Source: an uncultured Duncaniella sp. (GTDB lineage: Bacteria > Bacteroidota > Bacteroidia > Bacteroidales > Muribaculaceae). From it: a stretch of 58,729 nucleotides of DNA. The stretch is taken from assembly GCF_910577345.1 (NCBI RefSeq), contig NZ_CAJTMT010000018.1, forward strand, positions 5,103 to 63,831. The letters are read 5' to 3'. Each line of letters starts with the position of its first letter. The first letter of the stretch is position 1. This document shows positions 25,997 to 35,037 of the stretch, in pieces. A program made the position numbers and the translations under genes. Below the pieces are notes generated by a model. That model was not told where the DNA came from. It made no database searches and saw only the letters and a program-made list of their open reading frames with translations.

Positions 25997-26028
25997 CAAA
26001 GGTAAGGAGAATTTACTAAGCCGACAAA
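25997..26028 (-). promoter_or_regulatory. Promoter of the Fsr-like transporter
   Basis: Minus-strand TTTG (26025-26028), 20 bases, TACCTTTG (25997-26004). It decides the start codon of the gene. Confidence 0.78.
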
Positions 26029-26237
26029 TCGCCGTCGGCCACCCATTTAAAATCCTTCACCCTGCTTAAAAGCCTTCGGGTAAATCAGCTCAGAGAAGCG
26101 CTAACTATACGGAATAACGTCATAAATTCAATGTCACCGTCCTCTTTCAATTGGTCAAAAACAGAACAAATGAGGGGCTTTTCGCTAATTTTACATTTTT
26201 TATTGTTACATTTTTCGCTTATTGCCCAAATCATTGG

Positions 26238-26245
26238 TAACTTTG
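26238..26245 (+). promoter_or_regulatory. -7 promoter box of the RND efflux operon
   Basis: TAACTTTG about 55 bp before the adaptor start, with a TTCG near -33. No adjacent regulator gene and no obvious palindromic operator were seen. Confidence 0.6.
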
Positions 26246-26299
26246 CATATTAAATTCCCGAAAATAATATAAAAATAGGTATAATTAGTAACGAAAAGA

Positions 26300-27484
26300 A
26301 TGACAATGAAATCCATCGCGTTATCGAAAAGCGGCATTGGAATCATGCTCGCAGCCGTGGCCTTGTTTCCCTCATGCTCGAAACAGCAGCAGCAAATGCA
26401 GGCCCCCGCACCCGAAATCGCAACAATTACCCTGACTCCACAGTCGGCTGATCTGCAATCTACATTCCCGGCGACCATCAAGGGTAAGACCGACATCGAC
26501 ATCCGTCCCCAGGTGACAGGATTCATCACCAAAGTCCATGTTGACGAAGGACAGCGTGTCCACAAGGGACAAGTCCTCTTCACTCTCGACCAGGTTACAT
26601 TCCAGGCTGCCGTTGACCAGGCCAAAGCCGCTGTCAACAATGCCCAGACCGCTGTCAACACAGCCAAAATGACTGCCGACAACAAAAAGAAACTCTTCGA
26701 CAAAAACATCATCAGCGAATACGAATATCAGCTCTCCCAGAACTCTCTCGCACAGGCACAGGCTCAGCTCGCCAACGCCAAGGCAGCTCTGGCATCCGCT
26801 CAGAAAAACCTCGCCTACACAGTTGTGACCGCTCCCAGCGACGGCGTTGTCGGCACAATCCCCAACCGTGAAGGTTCGCTCGCCTCACCCTCTTCGGCCC
26901 AGCCCCTCACAACTGTCAGCGACAACTCTCAGGTCTACGCTTACTTCTCGCTCACCGAGAACGACCTCCTCAACCTTGTCGGTGAAGGAGAGCGTACAAT
27001 GGATGCCGCCATCAAGGCTATGCCCGAAGTGCAGCTCCGCATGAGCGACGGCTCGATTTACCCCTACACCGGCAAGGTTGCCACCGTTTCGGGTGTCATC
27101 GACAACGCTACAGGTTCTTCAAGCGTCCGCGCCCTCTTCAACAACCCCAACGGCGTTCTCCGCAGCGGTGCCACAGGCCAGATAATCCTTCCCGACAACA
27201 AGGAAGCTGTCATCGTTATCCCCCAGAAGGCCACATTCGAGCTTCAGGACCGTCGCTTCGTCTATGTTGTCAACGACTCCAACAAGGTTGTTTCAACCCC
27301 TATCACTGTTGAAGCCAACAACGATGGCAAGAACTTCGTGGTCAACACCGGTCTCCAGTCTGGCCAGCGCATCGCCATCGAAGGTGTCGGCACCAAACTT
27401 CAGGACGGCATGACCATCAACCCCGTCGCTCCCAAGACCGATGCGGCTCCCGCTGAAGCCGCTCAGGCTCCCGCAGCAAAATAA
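26300..27484 (+). CDS. RND efflux system periplasmic adaptor (membrane fusion lipoprotein)
   Basis: 394 residues, AcrA/MexA type. The lipoprotein signal ends LFPSC, anchoring the protein in the inner membrane. The barrel-sandwich half-motifs flank a helical hairpin (QAAVDQAKAAVNNAQTAVN, then ANAKAALASAQKNLAY), followed by the beta-barrel (VVTAPSDGVVGTIPNREGSL) and a Pro/Ala-rich tail. It bridges pump and outer-membrane channel. An ATG two codons later (26306) is an equally possible start. It is first in a three-gene operon, 79 bp before the pump gene. Confidence 0.95.
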   Translation: MTMKSIALSKSGIGIMLAAVALFPSCSKQQQQMQAPAPEIATITLTPQSADLQSTFPATIKGKTDIDIRPQVTGFITKVHVDEGQRVHKGQVLFTLDQVTFQAAVDQAKAAVNNAQTAVNTAKMTADNKKKLFDKNIISEYEYQLSQNSLAQAQAQLANAKAALASAQKNLAYTVVTAPSDGVVGTIPNREGSLASPSSAQPLTTVSDNSQVYAYFSLTENDLLNLVGEGERTMDAAIKAMPEVQLRMSDGSIYPYTGKVATVSGVIDNATGSSSVRALFNNPNGVLRSGATGQIILPDNKEAVIVIPQKATFELQDRRFVYVVNDSNKVVSTPITVEANNDGKNFVVNTGLQSGQRIAIEGVGTKLQDGMTINPVAPKTDAAPAEAAQAPAAK

Positions 27485-27563
27485 AAAACATTAATTCATT
27501 CACATTTCTATCAGCCGGTTCCAACCTCCAACCTCCGGCTGAACAACGAATAAAGAATCAGTA

Positions 27564-30500
27564 ATGAAATTAGATACTTTCATCAACAGGCCGGTGCTGT
27601 CGACGGTGATTTCAATCTTCATCGTCCTTCTGGGTCTTATCGGACTTTTCGCACTTCCCGTGACCCAGTTCCCTGACATCGCACCGCCGACAATCCGCGT
27701 GTCAACCACCTATACCGGTGCAAACGCGCAGGCCGTGCTCAACTCCGTGATTGCACCTCTTGAAGAATCAATCAACGGTGCGGAAGGCATGACCTACATG
27801 GAATCAACCGCAACCAACACCGGCTCGGCTGACATCACTGTCTACTTCGAACAGGGCTTCAACCCCGACATGGCAGCCGTCGACGTCCAGAACCGTGTGG
27901 CAAAGGCCCAGAACCTCCTCCCGGCCGAAGTTACCCAGGTAGGTGTGCTCACCCAGAAGCGTCAGACCTCGATGCTCCTCATGGTGGCTCTCTACGATGA
28001 ATCGGGCAACTACACTCAGGAGTTCCTCGACAACTACGCCAAAATCAACATGATTCCGCAGTTGCAGCGTGTGTCAGGTGTGGGCGACGTCATGAGCTTC
28101 GGTGCCGACTACTCGATGCGTATCTGGCTCAAGCCCGAGGTGATGGCACAGTATGGACTCATCCCGACCGACATCTCCTACGCTCTCGCCGAGCAGAACA
28201 TCGAGGCTGCCCCCGGTGCCTTCGGCGAACAGGGCGACCAGAGCTTCCAGTACACAATGAAGTATAAAGGCCGTCTCGTGACCCCCGAACAGTTCGAGGA
28301 CATCGTCGTTTCGGCCAAGCCCACCGGCGAGGTACTCCGCCTCGGCGACGTGGCAGATGTCGAGCTCGGACGTGTGACCTACGGTTTCTCCAACTCACTC
28401 AACGGCTACGCCTCAACAAGCTGTATCGTCTTCCAGACAGCAGGCTCCAACGCAACCCAGATCATCAACGACTGTCTCAAGGTGGTCGACAGCATGAAGA
28501 AAGACCTCCCCGCAGGTCTCGCCATCGCAGTCCCGATGAACAACAACGACTTCCTTGACGCTTCAATCCACGAGGTTATCAAGACCCTCATCGAGGCATT
28601 CATCCTCGTGTTCTTTGTGGTATATGTATTCCTCCAGGATATCCGCTCCACCATCATCCCCGCAATCGCCATCCCCGTGGCTCTCGTGGGTACCTTCTTC
28701 TTCATGAACCTCATCGGGTTCTCGCTCAACCTCATCACTCTCTCGGCTCTCGTCTTGGCGATTGCGATTGTGGTCGACGACGCGATTGTGGTCGTCGAGG
28801 CGGTCCATGCCAAACTTGACGTAGGATACAAGAGCGCACGAAAGGCATCAATCGATGCGATGGGCGAAATCGGCGGTGCCATCATCTCGATTACCCTCGT
28901 CATGATGCTCGTGTTCATCCCCGTGTCGTTCATGTCGGGAACAACAGGTGTGTTCTACCGTCAGTTCGGTCTCACCATGGCAATCGCCATCGGTCTTTCG
29001 GCCTTGAACGCCTTGACCCTCTCACCGGCGCTTTGTGCGGTATTCCTCAAAGGTCACGACGACAACTCCTCTCTCAAGGACCGCATGGGCAAAGCCTACG
29101 GGGCTGCAGCCGATGCTGTCAAGGGTCAGGCTAAACGTCGTTTCACCCTCAACATGCCCCCGCTGGTGACATTTGCCTTCCTCGCCGCAACCATCACATT
29201 CATGGTACTCGGCTGGTACAACACCGAACACCCCGTCCAGCTCATCATCGCTTCCGTTGTTGCCGTCATCACCATCCTCGGCATCTTCAACAAGCGTTTC
29301 CACCAGGGATTTGAAAAGGGCTTCAACCGCGTGTTGAAACTCTACAACAAACTCACCACATTCTTCATCAACCACAAGATCACCTCATTTGCCATCGTTG
29401 CCGCAGCTGTCGCAATCCTCGTATGGCTCATGAGCATCACAACATCCACCCTCGTTCCGAGCGAGGATACCGGTACGCTCTTCTGTATGGTCGACATGCC
29501 CCCGGGAACTTCACAGGAACGCACCGACGAAGTCCTTGACCAACTCGACAAAATCCTCGCACAGGTACCCGAAATCGAGTATCGCCAGAAAATTTCAGGC
29601 TATAGCTTCCTCGCCGGTCAGGGTGCCACCTACGGTACATTCATCCTCAAGCTCAAACACTGGGAAGACCGTAAGGAAGCCACTCAGACTTCCGACGCAA
29701 TCCTCGGCAAGCTCTACGGCATGACATCGGCCATCAAGGACGGACGTGTGATGATCTTCGCTCCCCCTATGATTACCGGTTACTCCATGACCAACGGTTT
29801 CGAGCTCAAGATGCAGGACAAGACAGGCGGCGACATCAACGACTTCTTTGCCGTTGTCCAGGGCTTCCTCGCAAAACTCAACCAGCAGCCTGAGGTCCAG
29901 ATGGCCTACACCACCTTCAACCCGACCTTCCCGCAGTACATGATTGACATCGACGCTGCAAAGGCCAAGCAGGCAGGTCTCTCGCCCAAGGACATCCTCA
30001 CCACGCTTCAGGGTTACTATGGCGGTATGTATGTCTCCAACTTCAACCGTTTCGGTAAAATCTACCGTGTGATGATGCAGGCCAACCCCGAATCCCGCGT
30101 AAGCCCCGAGACACTTTCGTCAATCAAGGTGCGCAACGGCAAGGAGATGGCATCGCTCTCGAACTTCGTCACCCTGACCAAGATTTACGGTCCTGACCTT
30201 CTCAACCGATTCAACATGTTCCAGTCAATCTCCGTGACCGGTCAGCCCGCTCCCGGCTACACCTCCGGTGACTGTCTTGCCGTCATCGAGCGCGTCGCTG
30301 CCGAGACTCTTCCTGCCGGCTTCGGCTATGAGTACTCCGGTATGACCCGTGAGGAGGCTTCGACAGGCGCAGGTTCGACAACAGCCGTCATCTTCGGCCT
30401 CTGTCTCCTCTTCGTCTACCTGCTCCTCTCGGCACAGTATGAGAGCTACATCCTCCCCTGGGCCGTTATCTTCTCGATTCCCTTCGGTCTCATGGGCACA

Positions 30501-30944
30501 TTTATCTTCGCCCAGATCTTCGGCATCTCCAACAACATCTACCTCCAGATCGCGCTCATCATGCTCATCGGTCTTCTTGCCAAGAACGCCATCCTTATCG
30601 TTGAGTTCGCTGTTGAACGCCGCCGCACTGGTATGTCGATTGTCAATGCCGCCATCCAGGGTGCCACCGCCCGTCTCCGTCCTATCCTCATGACCTCGCT
30701 TGCGATGATTATCGGTCTTCTCCCGATGATGTTCGCGACAGGTGCAGGTGCAAACGGTAACCGCGCCCTCGGTGCAGGTTCAATCGGAGGTATGCTCATC
30801 GGTATGATTCTCCAGGTGCTCATCGTGCCTGCCCTCTTCGTCATCTTCCAGAAGATTCAGGAGAAGATTACTCCGCTCAAGTGGGAAGACACCGACAATG
30901 AAGGCATCGAGAACGAAATCGAGCAGTACACTCCCTCCCACTAA
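27564..30944 (+). CDS. RND multidrug efflux permease (HAE1, AcrB-type)
   Basis: 1126-residue proton-driven inner-membrane pump, longer than AcrB (about 1050). It has 12 membrane segments. The start FINRPVLSTVISIFIVLLG is classic, and TM4 carries ALVLAIAIVVDDAIVVVEAV with the proton-relay Asp pair. Porter-domain motifs such as GVGDVMSFGADYSMRIWL and the late GLLAKNAILIVEFA are present. About 80 extra residues lie around TM7 (near 490-590, with two additional hydrophobic stretches), a variant seen in Bacteroidetes pumps. It works with the flanking adaptor and channel. Confidence 0.96.
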   Translation: MKLDTFINRPVLSTVISIFIVLLGLIGLFALPVTQFPDIAPPTIRVSTTYTGANAQAVLNSVIAPLEESINGAEGMTYMESTATNTGSADITVYFEQGFNPDMAAVDVQNRVAKAQNLLPAEVTQVGVLTQKRQTSMLLMVALYDESGNYTQEFLDNYAKINMIPQLQRVSGVGDVMSFGADYSMRIWLKPEVMAQYGLIPTDISYALAEQNIEAAPGAFGEQGDQSFQYTMKYKGRLVTPEQFEDIVVSAKPTGEVLRLGDVADVELGRVTYGFSNSLNGYASTSCIVFQTAGSNATQIINDCLKVVDSMKKDLPAGLAIAVPMNNNDFLDASIHEVIKTLIEAFILVFFVVYVFLQDIRSTIIPAIAIPVALVGTFFFMNLIGFSLNLITLSALVLAIAIVVDDAIVVVEAVHAKLDVGYKSARKASIDAMGEIGGAIISITLVMMLVFIPVSFMSGTTGVFYRQFGLTMAIAIGLSALNALTLSPALCAVFLKGHDDNSSLKDRMGKAYGAAADAVKGQAKRRFTLNMPPLVTFAFLAATITFMVLGWYNTEHPVQLIIASVVAVITILGIFNKRFHQGFEKGFNRVLKLYNKLTTFFINHKITSFAIVAAAVAILVWLMSITTSTLVPSEDTGTLFCMVDMPPGTSQERTDEVLDQLDKILAQVPEIEYRQKISGYSFLAGQGATYGTFILKLKHWEDRKEATQTSDAILGKLYGMTSAIKDGRVMIFAPPMITGYSMTNGFELKMQDKTGGDINDFFAVVQGFLAKLNQQPEVQMAYTTFNPTFPQYMIDIDAAKAKQAGLSPKDILTTLQGYYGGMYVSNFNRFGKIYRVMMQANPESRVSPETLSSIKVRNGKEMASLSNFVTLTKIYGPDLLNRFNMFQSISVTGQPAPGYTSGDCLAVIERVAAETLPAGFGYEYSGMTREEASTGAGSTTAVIFGLCLLFVYLLLSAQYESYILPWAVIFSIPFGLMGTFIFAQIFGISNNIYLQIALIMLIGLLAKNAILIVEFAVERRRTGMSIVNAAIQGATARLRPILMTSLAMIIGLLPMMFATGAGANGNRALGAGSIGGMLIGMILQVLIVPALFVIFQKIQEKITPLKWEDTDNEGIENEIEQYTPSH

Positions 30945-30986
30945 ACCAATCCTCCAACTGTTTTTCATCAGTTAACATCCCACTCA

Positions 30987-32372
30987 ATGAAAATCAAGAA
31001 TTTTTCACTTATCCTTGCAGCCGGACTGAGCGTGACAGCGCTCAGCGGTTGCGGGATTTATCAAAAATACGACGCTAAGAAAATCGACAGTCAACTCGTC
31101 AAGGAGTATGCCGAGGCTCTTAAGATTCAGGACGATTCGACTGCATTCGGCAATCTCTCGTGGCGCGCAGTCTTCACCGATCCCGCTCTCGTCGACCTCA
31201 TCGACCGCGCTCTCGCTGCCAACAAGGACCTCCGCAACGCCAAGCTCAACGTCGACATCGCCCACGCTCAGCTCAAGGGTGCCAAACTGAGCTACCTCCC
31301 CTCGCTCACATTCTCGCCCAACGGCGCAGGCGCCAAGTATGCAAGCAACGACTTCAACTGGACCTACCAGCTCCCTCTCGCCGTCAACTGGGAAATCGAC
31401 GTGTTCGGCAAACTCCTCAACTCCAAGCGTGGCGCACAGGCTGCCGAGCTTCAGGCCCGTGCCTATGAGCAGGCTGTACGTTCGCAGATAATCGCAGGTG
31501 TCGCCCAGTGCTACTACTCGATTGCAGCTCTTGAAGCACAACTCAAACTTTCACGCGAGACCTCCGAACTCTGGAAAGAGAGCGTTCAGGTGATGCGCAA
31601 CCTCAAGGAAGCCGGCCGTCTGAGAGAGGATGCCGTTGTCCAGAGCCTTGCCCAGTACTACAGCATCGAGGCTTCCATCACCGACATCGAAATGTCGCTC
31701 CACGAGGCCAACAACACCATGTCGCTCCTGCTCAATCAGATGCCACAGAAGTGGACAATCTCCCCCGAGGCATCCATCAATGTTCCGGTCATGAAGCGCA
31801 CAGCCATCCCCATGGCCGAGCTTGCTGTCCGTCCTGATGTCCGCGCCTCTGAAATGTCGCTTGCCTCGGCCTTCTATTCGACAGCTTCCGCCCGTGCAGC
31901 CTTCTACCCGAGCATCAACATCACTGCCAACGGTGGTTTCACCAACCTCCTCGGCTCATTCGTGCAGAACCCCGGCGACTGGTTCATCCAGCTTGCAGGA
32001 AGCCTCACCGCTCCCCTTTTCGCCCGCGGTCAGAACATCGCCCGTCTTGAAGCGGCAAAGGCTCAGCAGCAGCAGGCCCTCAACAACTTCGAATACACCA
32101 TCATGAGCGCTGCCGCCGATGTGAGCGACGCCATGACCGTCTATGAGAAGAGCGTACAGAAGCAACAGTGGCTCACCCTTCAGGTAGAGAATCTCGAAAA
32201 ATCGGTTGAAATCACCAACGAACTCCTCCTCTTCGACGGTTCGACAACCTATCTCGAAGTCCTCACTGCCCAGAAGAACCTTCTTGCTGCCCAGACCGCA
32301 CAGATCACTACAAACCTCACCACCGCCCGTTCGATCATCAACCTCTACCAGAACCTTGGCGGCGGCCGATAA
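30987..32372 (+). CDS. RND efflux outer-membrane channel lipoprotein (TolC/OprM family)
   Basis: 461 residues. The lipoprotein signal ends ALSGC (Cys22). It has two OEP repeats with long helices: ALAANKDLRNAKLNVDIAHA for the first, ANNTMSLLLNQMP between, and ARLEAAKAQQQQALNNFEYT for the second. RPDVRASEMSLASAFYSTASARAAFYPSI is characteristic of NodT/OprM. It completes the tripartite pump. Its TAA stop is immediately followed by the MITE-like element, whose TTA flank begins at the next base. Confidence 0.95.
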   Translation: MKIKNFSLILAAGLSVTALSGCGIYQKYDAKKIDSQLVKEYAEALKIQDDSTAFGNLSWRAVFTDPALVDLIDRALAANKDLRNAKLNVDIAHAQLKGAKLSYLPSLTFSPNGAGAKYASNDFNWTYQLPLAVNWEIDVFGKLLNSKRGAQAAELQARAYEQAVRSQIIAGVAQCYYSIAALEAQLKLSRETSELWKESVQVMRNLKEAGRLREDAVVQSLAQYYSIEASITDIEMSLHEANNTMSLLLNQMPQKWTISPEASINVPVMKRTAIPMAELAVRPDVRASEMSLASAFYSTASARAAFYPSINITANGGFTNLLGSFVQNPGDWFIQLAGSLTAPLFARGQNIARLEAAKAQQQQALNNFEYTIMSAAADVSDAMTVYEKSVQKQQWLTLQVENLEKSVEITNELLLFDGSTTYLEVLTAQKNLLAAQTAQITTNLTTARSIINLYQNLGGGR

Positions 32373-32727
32373 TTAGAGTGTGTCCAAAAAGAAATGTTAA
32401 TACGAGGGTCCCGTATTTCGGAGAGGATTTTGTGCTGCAGTTGAAGGAGTGTACTTGATGTACACGACTGAGACAAAGCACAAAATACACCCGAAAGACG
32501 GGAGGCTGAGGTAACTTTCACAGACATATTCTATGTAATCGATAAATTTAGAATCATTAATTAAATATGTGTGAATTGATAATTGATAACCCTGCACGAC
32601 CACTCTTTGGCGCTTTTTTCTTAACTCTGCGGTCGAGTGGCAAAGGCCACACTCCCTTATCGTTAAGAAAAAATCTCTCAAAGATTGGTCGCCCTCGTGT
32701 TAACATTTATTTTTAGACACACTCTTA
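32373..32727. mobile_element. MITE-like non-coding element with 33-bp terminal inverted repeats
   Basis: The core 32376-32724 (349 bp) begins GAGTGTGTCCAAAAA and ends with its complement. The 33-bp ends match at 30 of 33 positions. TTA flanks both sides (32373-32375 and 32725-32727), as a 3-bp target duplication would. Inside are an imperfect hairpin (32410-32502, arms CCCGTATTTCGG/CCGAAAGACGGG, tip GTGTAC-TTGAT-GTACAC) and a second stem (32614-32625 with 32662-32673, TTTTTTCTTAAC and its complement). No transposase is encoded. TNA targets are typical of IS5-group elements, but that assignment is inference. Confidence 0.85.
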
Positions 32728-32757
32728 CAATCTGCTAACACCTTTAAACCAACCATC

Positions 32758-33546
32758 ATGATTAGCGACAAAGCACATATCGACCCCTCGGCCAAAATCG
32801 GCGAGAACGTCACCATCCATCCCTTCGCCTACATTGACAAGGACGTGGAAATCGGCGACAACACTGTCATCATGCCCTTTGCAAGCATCATCCGCGGCAC
32901 CCGCCTCGGCAAAAACTGCAAGGTCTATCAAGGAGCCATCGTCGGAGCCGACCCTCAGGATTTCCGCTGGAAAGGTGGTTTCACCTACTGCTTCGTCGGT
33001 GACAATGTGGTGATCCGTGAGAATGTCATCATCAACCGTGGCATCAACACCGAAGGCGGCACACGCATCGGTTCCGGTTCCTTCCTCATGGCCAACTCCC
33101 ATGTCGGCCATGACTCCCACCTCAAGGGCAAGGACGTAATCGGCAACAACGTGTCCATCGCAGGCGATGTCGAGATTGGCGAATGTACCATTCTCTCGTC
33201 AAGCGTGGTCGTGCATGAGAATTCCCGCATCGGCGACTGGGTGCTCGTCAAGGGTGGCTGCCGCATCACCGGCAACGTGCCCCCCTTCTGCATCATGGCC
33301 CACAACCCGACTGCATATTTCGGTGTGAACGCGACAATCCTCCGCCGTCAGGGCATCAAGGAGGAGCGCATCGACGACATCGCAAAGTGTTATCGCCACA
33401 TCTATCAGACAGGCACATCGGTGTTCAACGCCCTCCAGCGTATCGAAGCCGACGTGGAACCTACTCCAGAACGCGACAACATCCTTGAATTCATCCGCGA
33501 CTGCAAACTCCGCATCGTAGCCATCCCCAAGGATCTTGAAGACTAA
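32758..33546 (+). CDS. lpxA: LpxA-type acyl-ACP:UDP-GlcNAc O-acyltransferase
   Basis: 262-residue left-handed beta-helix trimeric acyltransferase built of hexapeptide repeats (IGENVTIHPFAYID, VEIGDNTVIMPFA, IGNNVSIAGDVEIGE). The catalytic histidine sits in ANSHVGHDSHL. The C-terminal helical domain (YRHIYQTGTSVFNALQRIE) is LpxA-like. The family makes the first acyl transfer of lipid A synthesis. In most Bacteroidales lpxA is next to lpxD and lpxC-fabZ; here it stands alone, so it could be a paralogue rather than the main lpxA. It starts 31 bp after the MITE and ends at a terminator. Confidence 0.88.
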   Translation: MISDKAHIDPSAKIGENVTIHPFAYIDKDVEIGDNTVIMPFASIIRGTRLGKNCKVYQGAIVGADPQDFRWKGGFTYCFVGDNVVIRENVIINRGINTEGGTRIGSGSFLMANSHVGHDSHLKGKDVIGNNVSIAGDVEIGECTILSSSVVVHENSRIGDWVLVKGGCRITGNVPPFCIMAHNPTAYFGVNATILRRQGIKEERIDDIAKCYRHIYQTGTSVFNALQRIEADVEPTPERDNILEFIRDCKLRIVAIPKDLED

Positions 33547-33613
33547 GAGGCAGTCTGAAAACCTCCCTCTGACATCTTCAAGCCAACCCGAAGGTTAGTA
33601 GTTATAACTGAAG

Positions 33614-33653
33614 GCGTCTCTGCAAGCCACAACGGCTGCGGAGACGCTTTTTT
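33614..33653 (+). terminator. Intrinsic terminator after lpxA
   Basis: GCGTCTCTGCAAGCC and GGCTGCGGAGACGC pair with one mismatch and one bulge around loop ACAAC, followed by six Ts. Confidence 0.92.
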
Positions 33654-33686
33654 CAACGTTTCCTCGGACTTAAGCGTTAAATTTAT

Positions 33687-33694
33687 TACTTTTG
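33687..33694 (+). promoter_or_regulatory. -7 promoter box of the phosphatase-cytidine deaminase operon
   Basis: TACTTTTG about 56 bp before the phosphatase ATG. The -33 region is weak. Confidence 0.6.
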
Positions 33695-33750
33695 TAAATC
33701 TCCCGACTCCACCTCTCTCCGTAAATCACCTTCAAAACCAAACAACCGTC

Positions 33751-34308
33751 ATGACAGACAAGAATACCGAACGACATATCAGCGAACTCATAGCCTCACG
33801 CAAGGATGAAGGGCCACTGCGCGTACTCTTCGTATGCCTCGGCAACATCTGCCGCTCACCCGCAGCCGAAGGTATCATGCGCGACCTCGTCGAGCGCGAA
33901 GACAAGCCTGCCAACTGGGTCATTGACTCTGCCGGAACCGGCCGTTACCATATCGGCGACCTCCCCGACCGCCGTATGCGTGTCCATGCCCGTCAGCGTG
34001 GATTGGAGCTTACTCACCGCGCACGTCAGGTCGACGTCGAGGATTTCAACGACTTTGACCTGATTGTGGCTATGGATGCCTCCAATGCCTCCAATCTCCG
34101 TCAGCTCGCTCCATCGGTCGAGGCTGCACGCAAGGTTATCCCTATGGCTGCATTCTTCTCTAAAGGAGCCCGCTACGACTATGTCCCCGACCCATACTAT
34201 GAAGGTTCCGAGGGCTTCGAGCTTGTCCTCGACCTTCTCGAAGACGGTTGCCGCAACCTCCTCAATCTCGCAACCACCGGCAAGAATTCTTACCAACAAT
34301 ATAATTGA
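33751..34308 (+). CDS. Low-molecular-weight protein tyrosine phosphatase
   Basis: 185 residues. The P-loop C-x5-R is CLGNICRS (Cys29, Arg35) after the strand RVLFV, and the general-acid loop is DPYYEGSEGF. The length includes about 22 extra N-terminal residues. In bacteria such enzymes often dephosphorylate tyrosine kinases of capsule export, but none is nearby. It is followed after 3 bases by cytidine deaminase, so the two are co-transcribed. Confidence 0.94.
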   Translation: MTDKNTERHISELIASRKDEGPLRVLFVCLGNICRSPAAEGIMRDLVEREDKPANWVIDSAGTGRYHIGDLPDRRMRVHARQRGLELTHRARQVDVEDFNDFDLIVAMDASNASNLRQLAPSVEAARKVIPMAAFFSKGARYDYVPDPYYEGSEGFELVLDLLEDGCRNLLNLATTGKNSYQQYN

Positions 34309-34311
34309 CCA

Positions 34312-34785
34312 ATGAAAACTTTCGACATCGTAATTCCCGTCAAGGAAGCGCATTTCGACGAACTCTCCCCCCTCTGGCAAGAGCTCGTCACGACAGCGCG
34401 CAAGGCCACATACCGCAGCTATGCCCCCTATAGCAAATTTCACGTCGGCGCAGCCATCGCACTCTCCAACGGTGAGATTGTCAGCGGCTCCAACCAGGAA
34501 AACGCCGCCTATCCCTCCGGCACATGCGCCGAACGCACAAGCGCCTTCTATGCCCATTCGACCTATCCCGACGCACGCTTCACAGCCATAGCGATTGCAG
34601 CCCGCGGAACTGACGGGAATGAGCTCCAATCCCCCATCTCACCCTGCGGAGCCTGCCGTCAGGTGCTCCTTGAATATGAGACCCTCGCCGGAGAAGATGT
34701 CCCGGTCCTCCTCGCAGGCAAAGAACGCATATTCATCTTCCCCTCCGTCAAATCCCTCCTCCCCTACTGCTTCTCCGAATTCTAA
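34312..34785 (+). CDS. cdd: Cytidine deaminase
   Basis: 157-residue zinc enzyme of pyrimidine salvage that converts cytidine or deoxycytidine to uridine or deoxyuridine. Zinc site TCAERTSAF (Cys72 with catalytic Glu74) and PCGACRQVL (Cys112, Cys115), in the homotetrameric all-Cys form. Substrate-binding FHVGAAIALSNG and GSNQENAAYPSGT are present. It starts 3 bases after the phosphatase stop and ends before a large inverted repeat. Confidence 0.95.
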   Translation: MKTFDIVIPVKEAHFDELSPLWQELVTTARKATYRSYAPYSKFHVGAAIALSNGEIVSGSNQENAAYPSGTCAERTSAFYAHSTYPDARFTAIAIAARGTDGNELQSPISPCGACRQVLLEYETLAGEDVPVLLAGKERIFIFPSVKSLLPYCFSEF

Positions 34786-34841
34786 TCCCACGCCCTCGTG
34801 TTTGAGGGAAAGGCACATCAAGACAAAGAAGGGTACACAAA

Positions 34842-35004
34842 GAAGGGTACATAAAGACAAAAGGGCATAAGAAACATAAGATTTTTTCAGTTTATCGTGA
34901 AGCTGAAATCTTTTCTGTCAATATTTCGACTGAAAACTTTCAACCAAACAAATAGCTGAAAAAATCTTATGTTTCTTATGCCCTTTTGTCCTTATGTGCC
35001 CTTC
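34842..35004. repeat. Family 1 intergenic inverted repeat, locus E
   Basis: Arms of 49 bases, 34842-34890 and 34956-35004, are inverted with only two mismatches (words GGGCATAAGAAACATAAG and CTTATGTTTCTTATGCCC). A partial extra copy lies at about 34812-34840. The loop of 65 bases has a smaller CTGAAA/TTTCAG-type dyad. It sits between the converging cdd and phoH genes. Confidence 0.92.
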
Positions 35005-35037
35005 CATCGCATAGACGGAGGACGTGGCAAGGGAGGT

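Noticed and set aside
32397..32681. 94-codon open frame inside the MITE-like element (minus strand)
   Set aside because: It runs across the internal foldbacks, matches no transposase I recognise, and the element is explained as non-coding.
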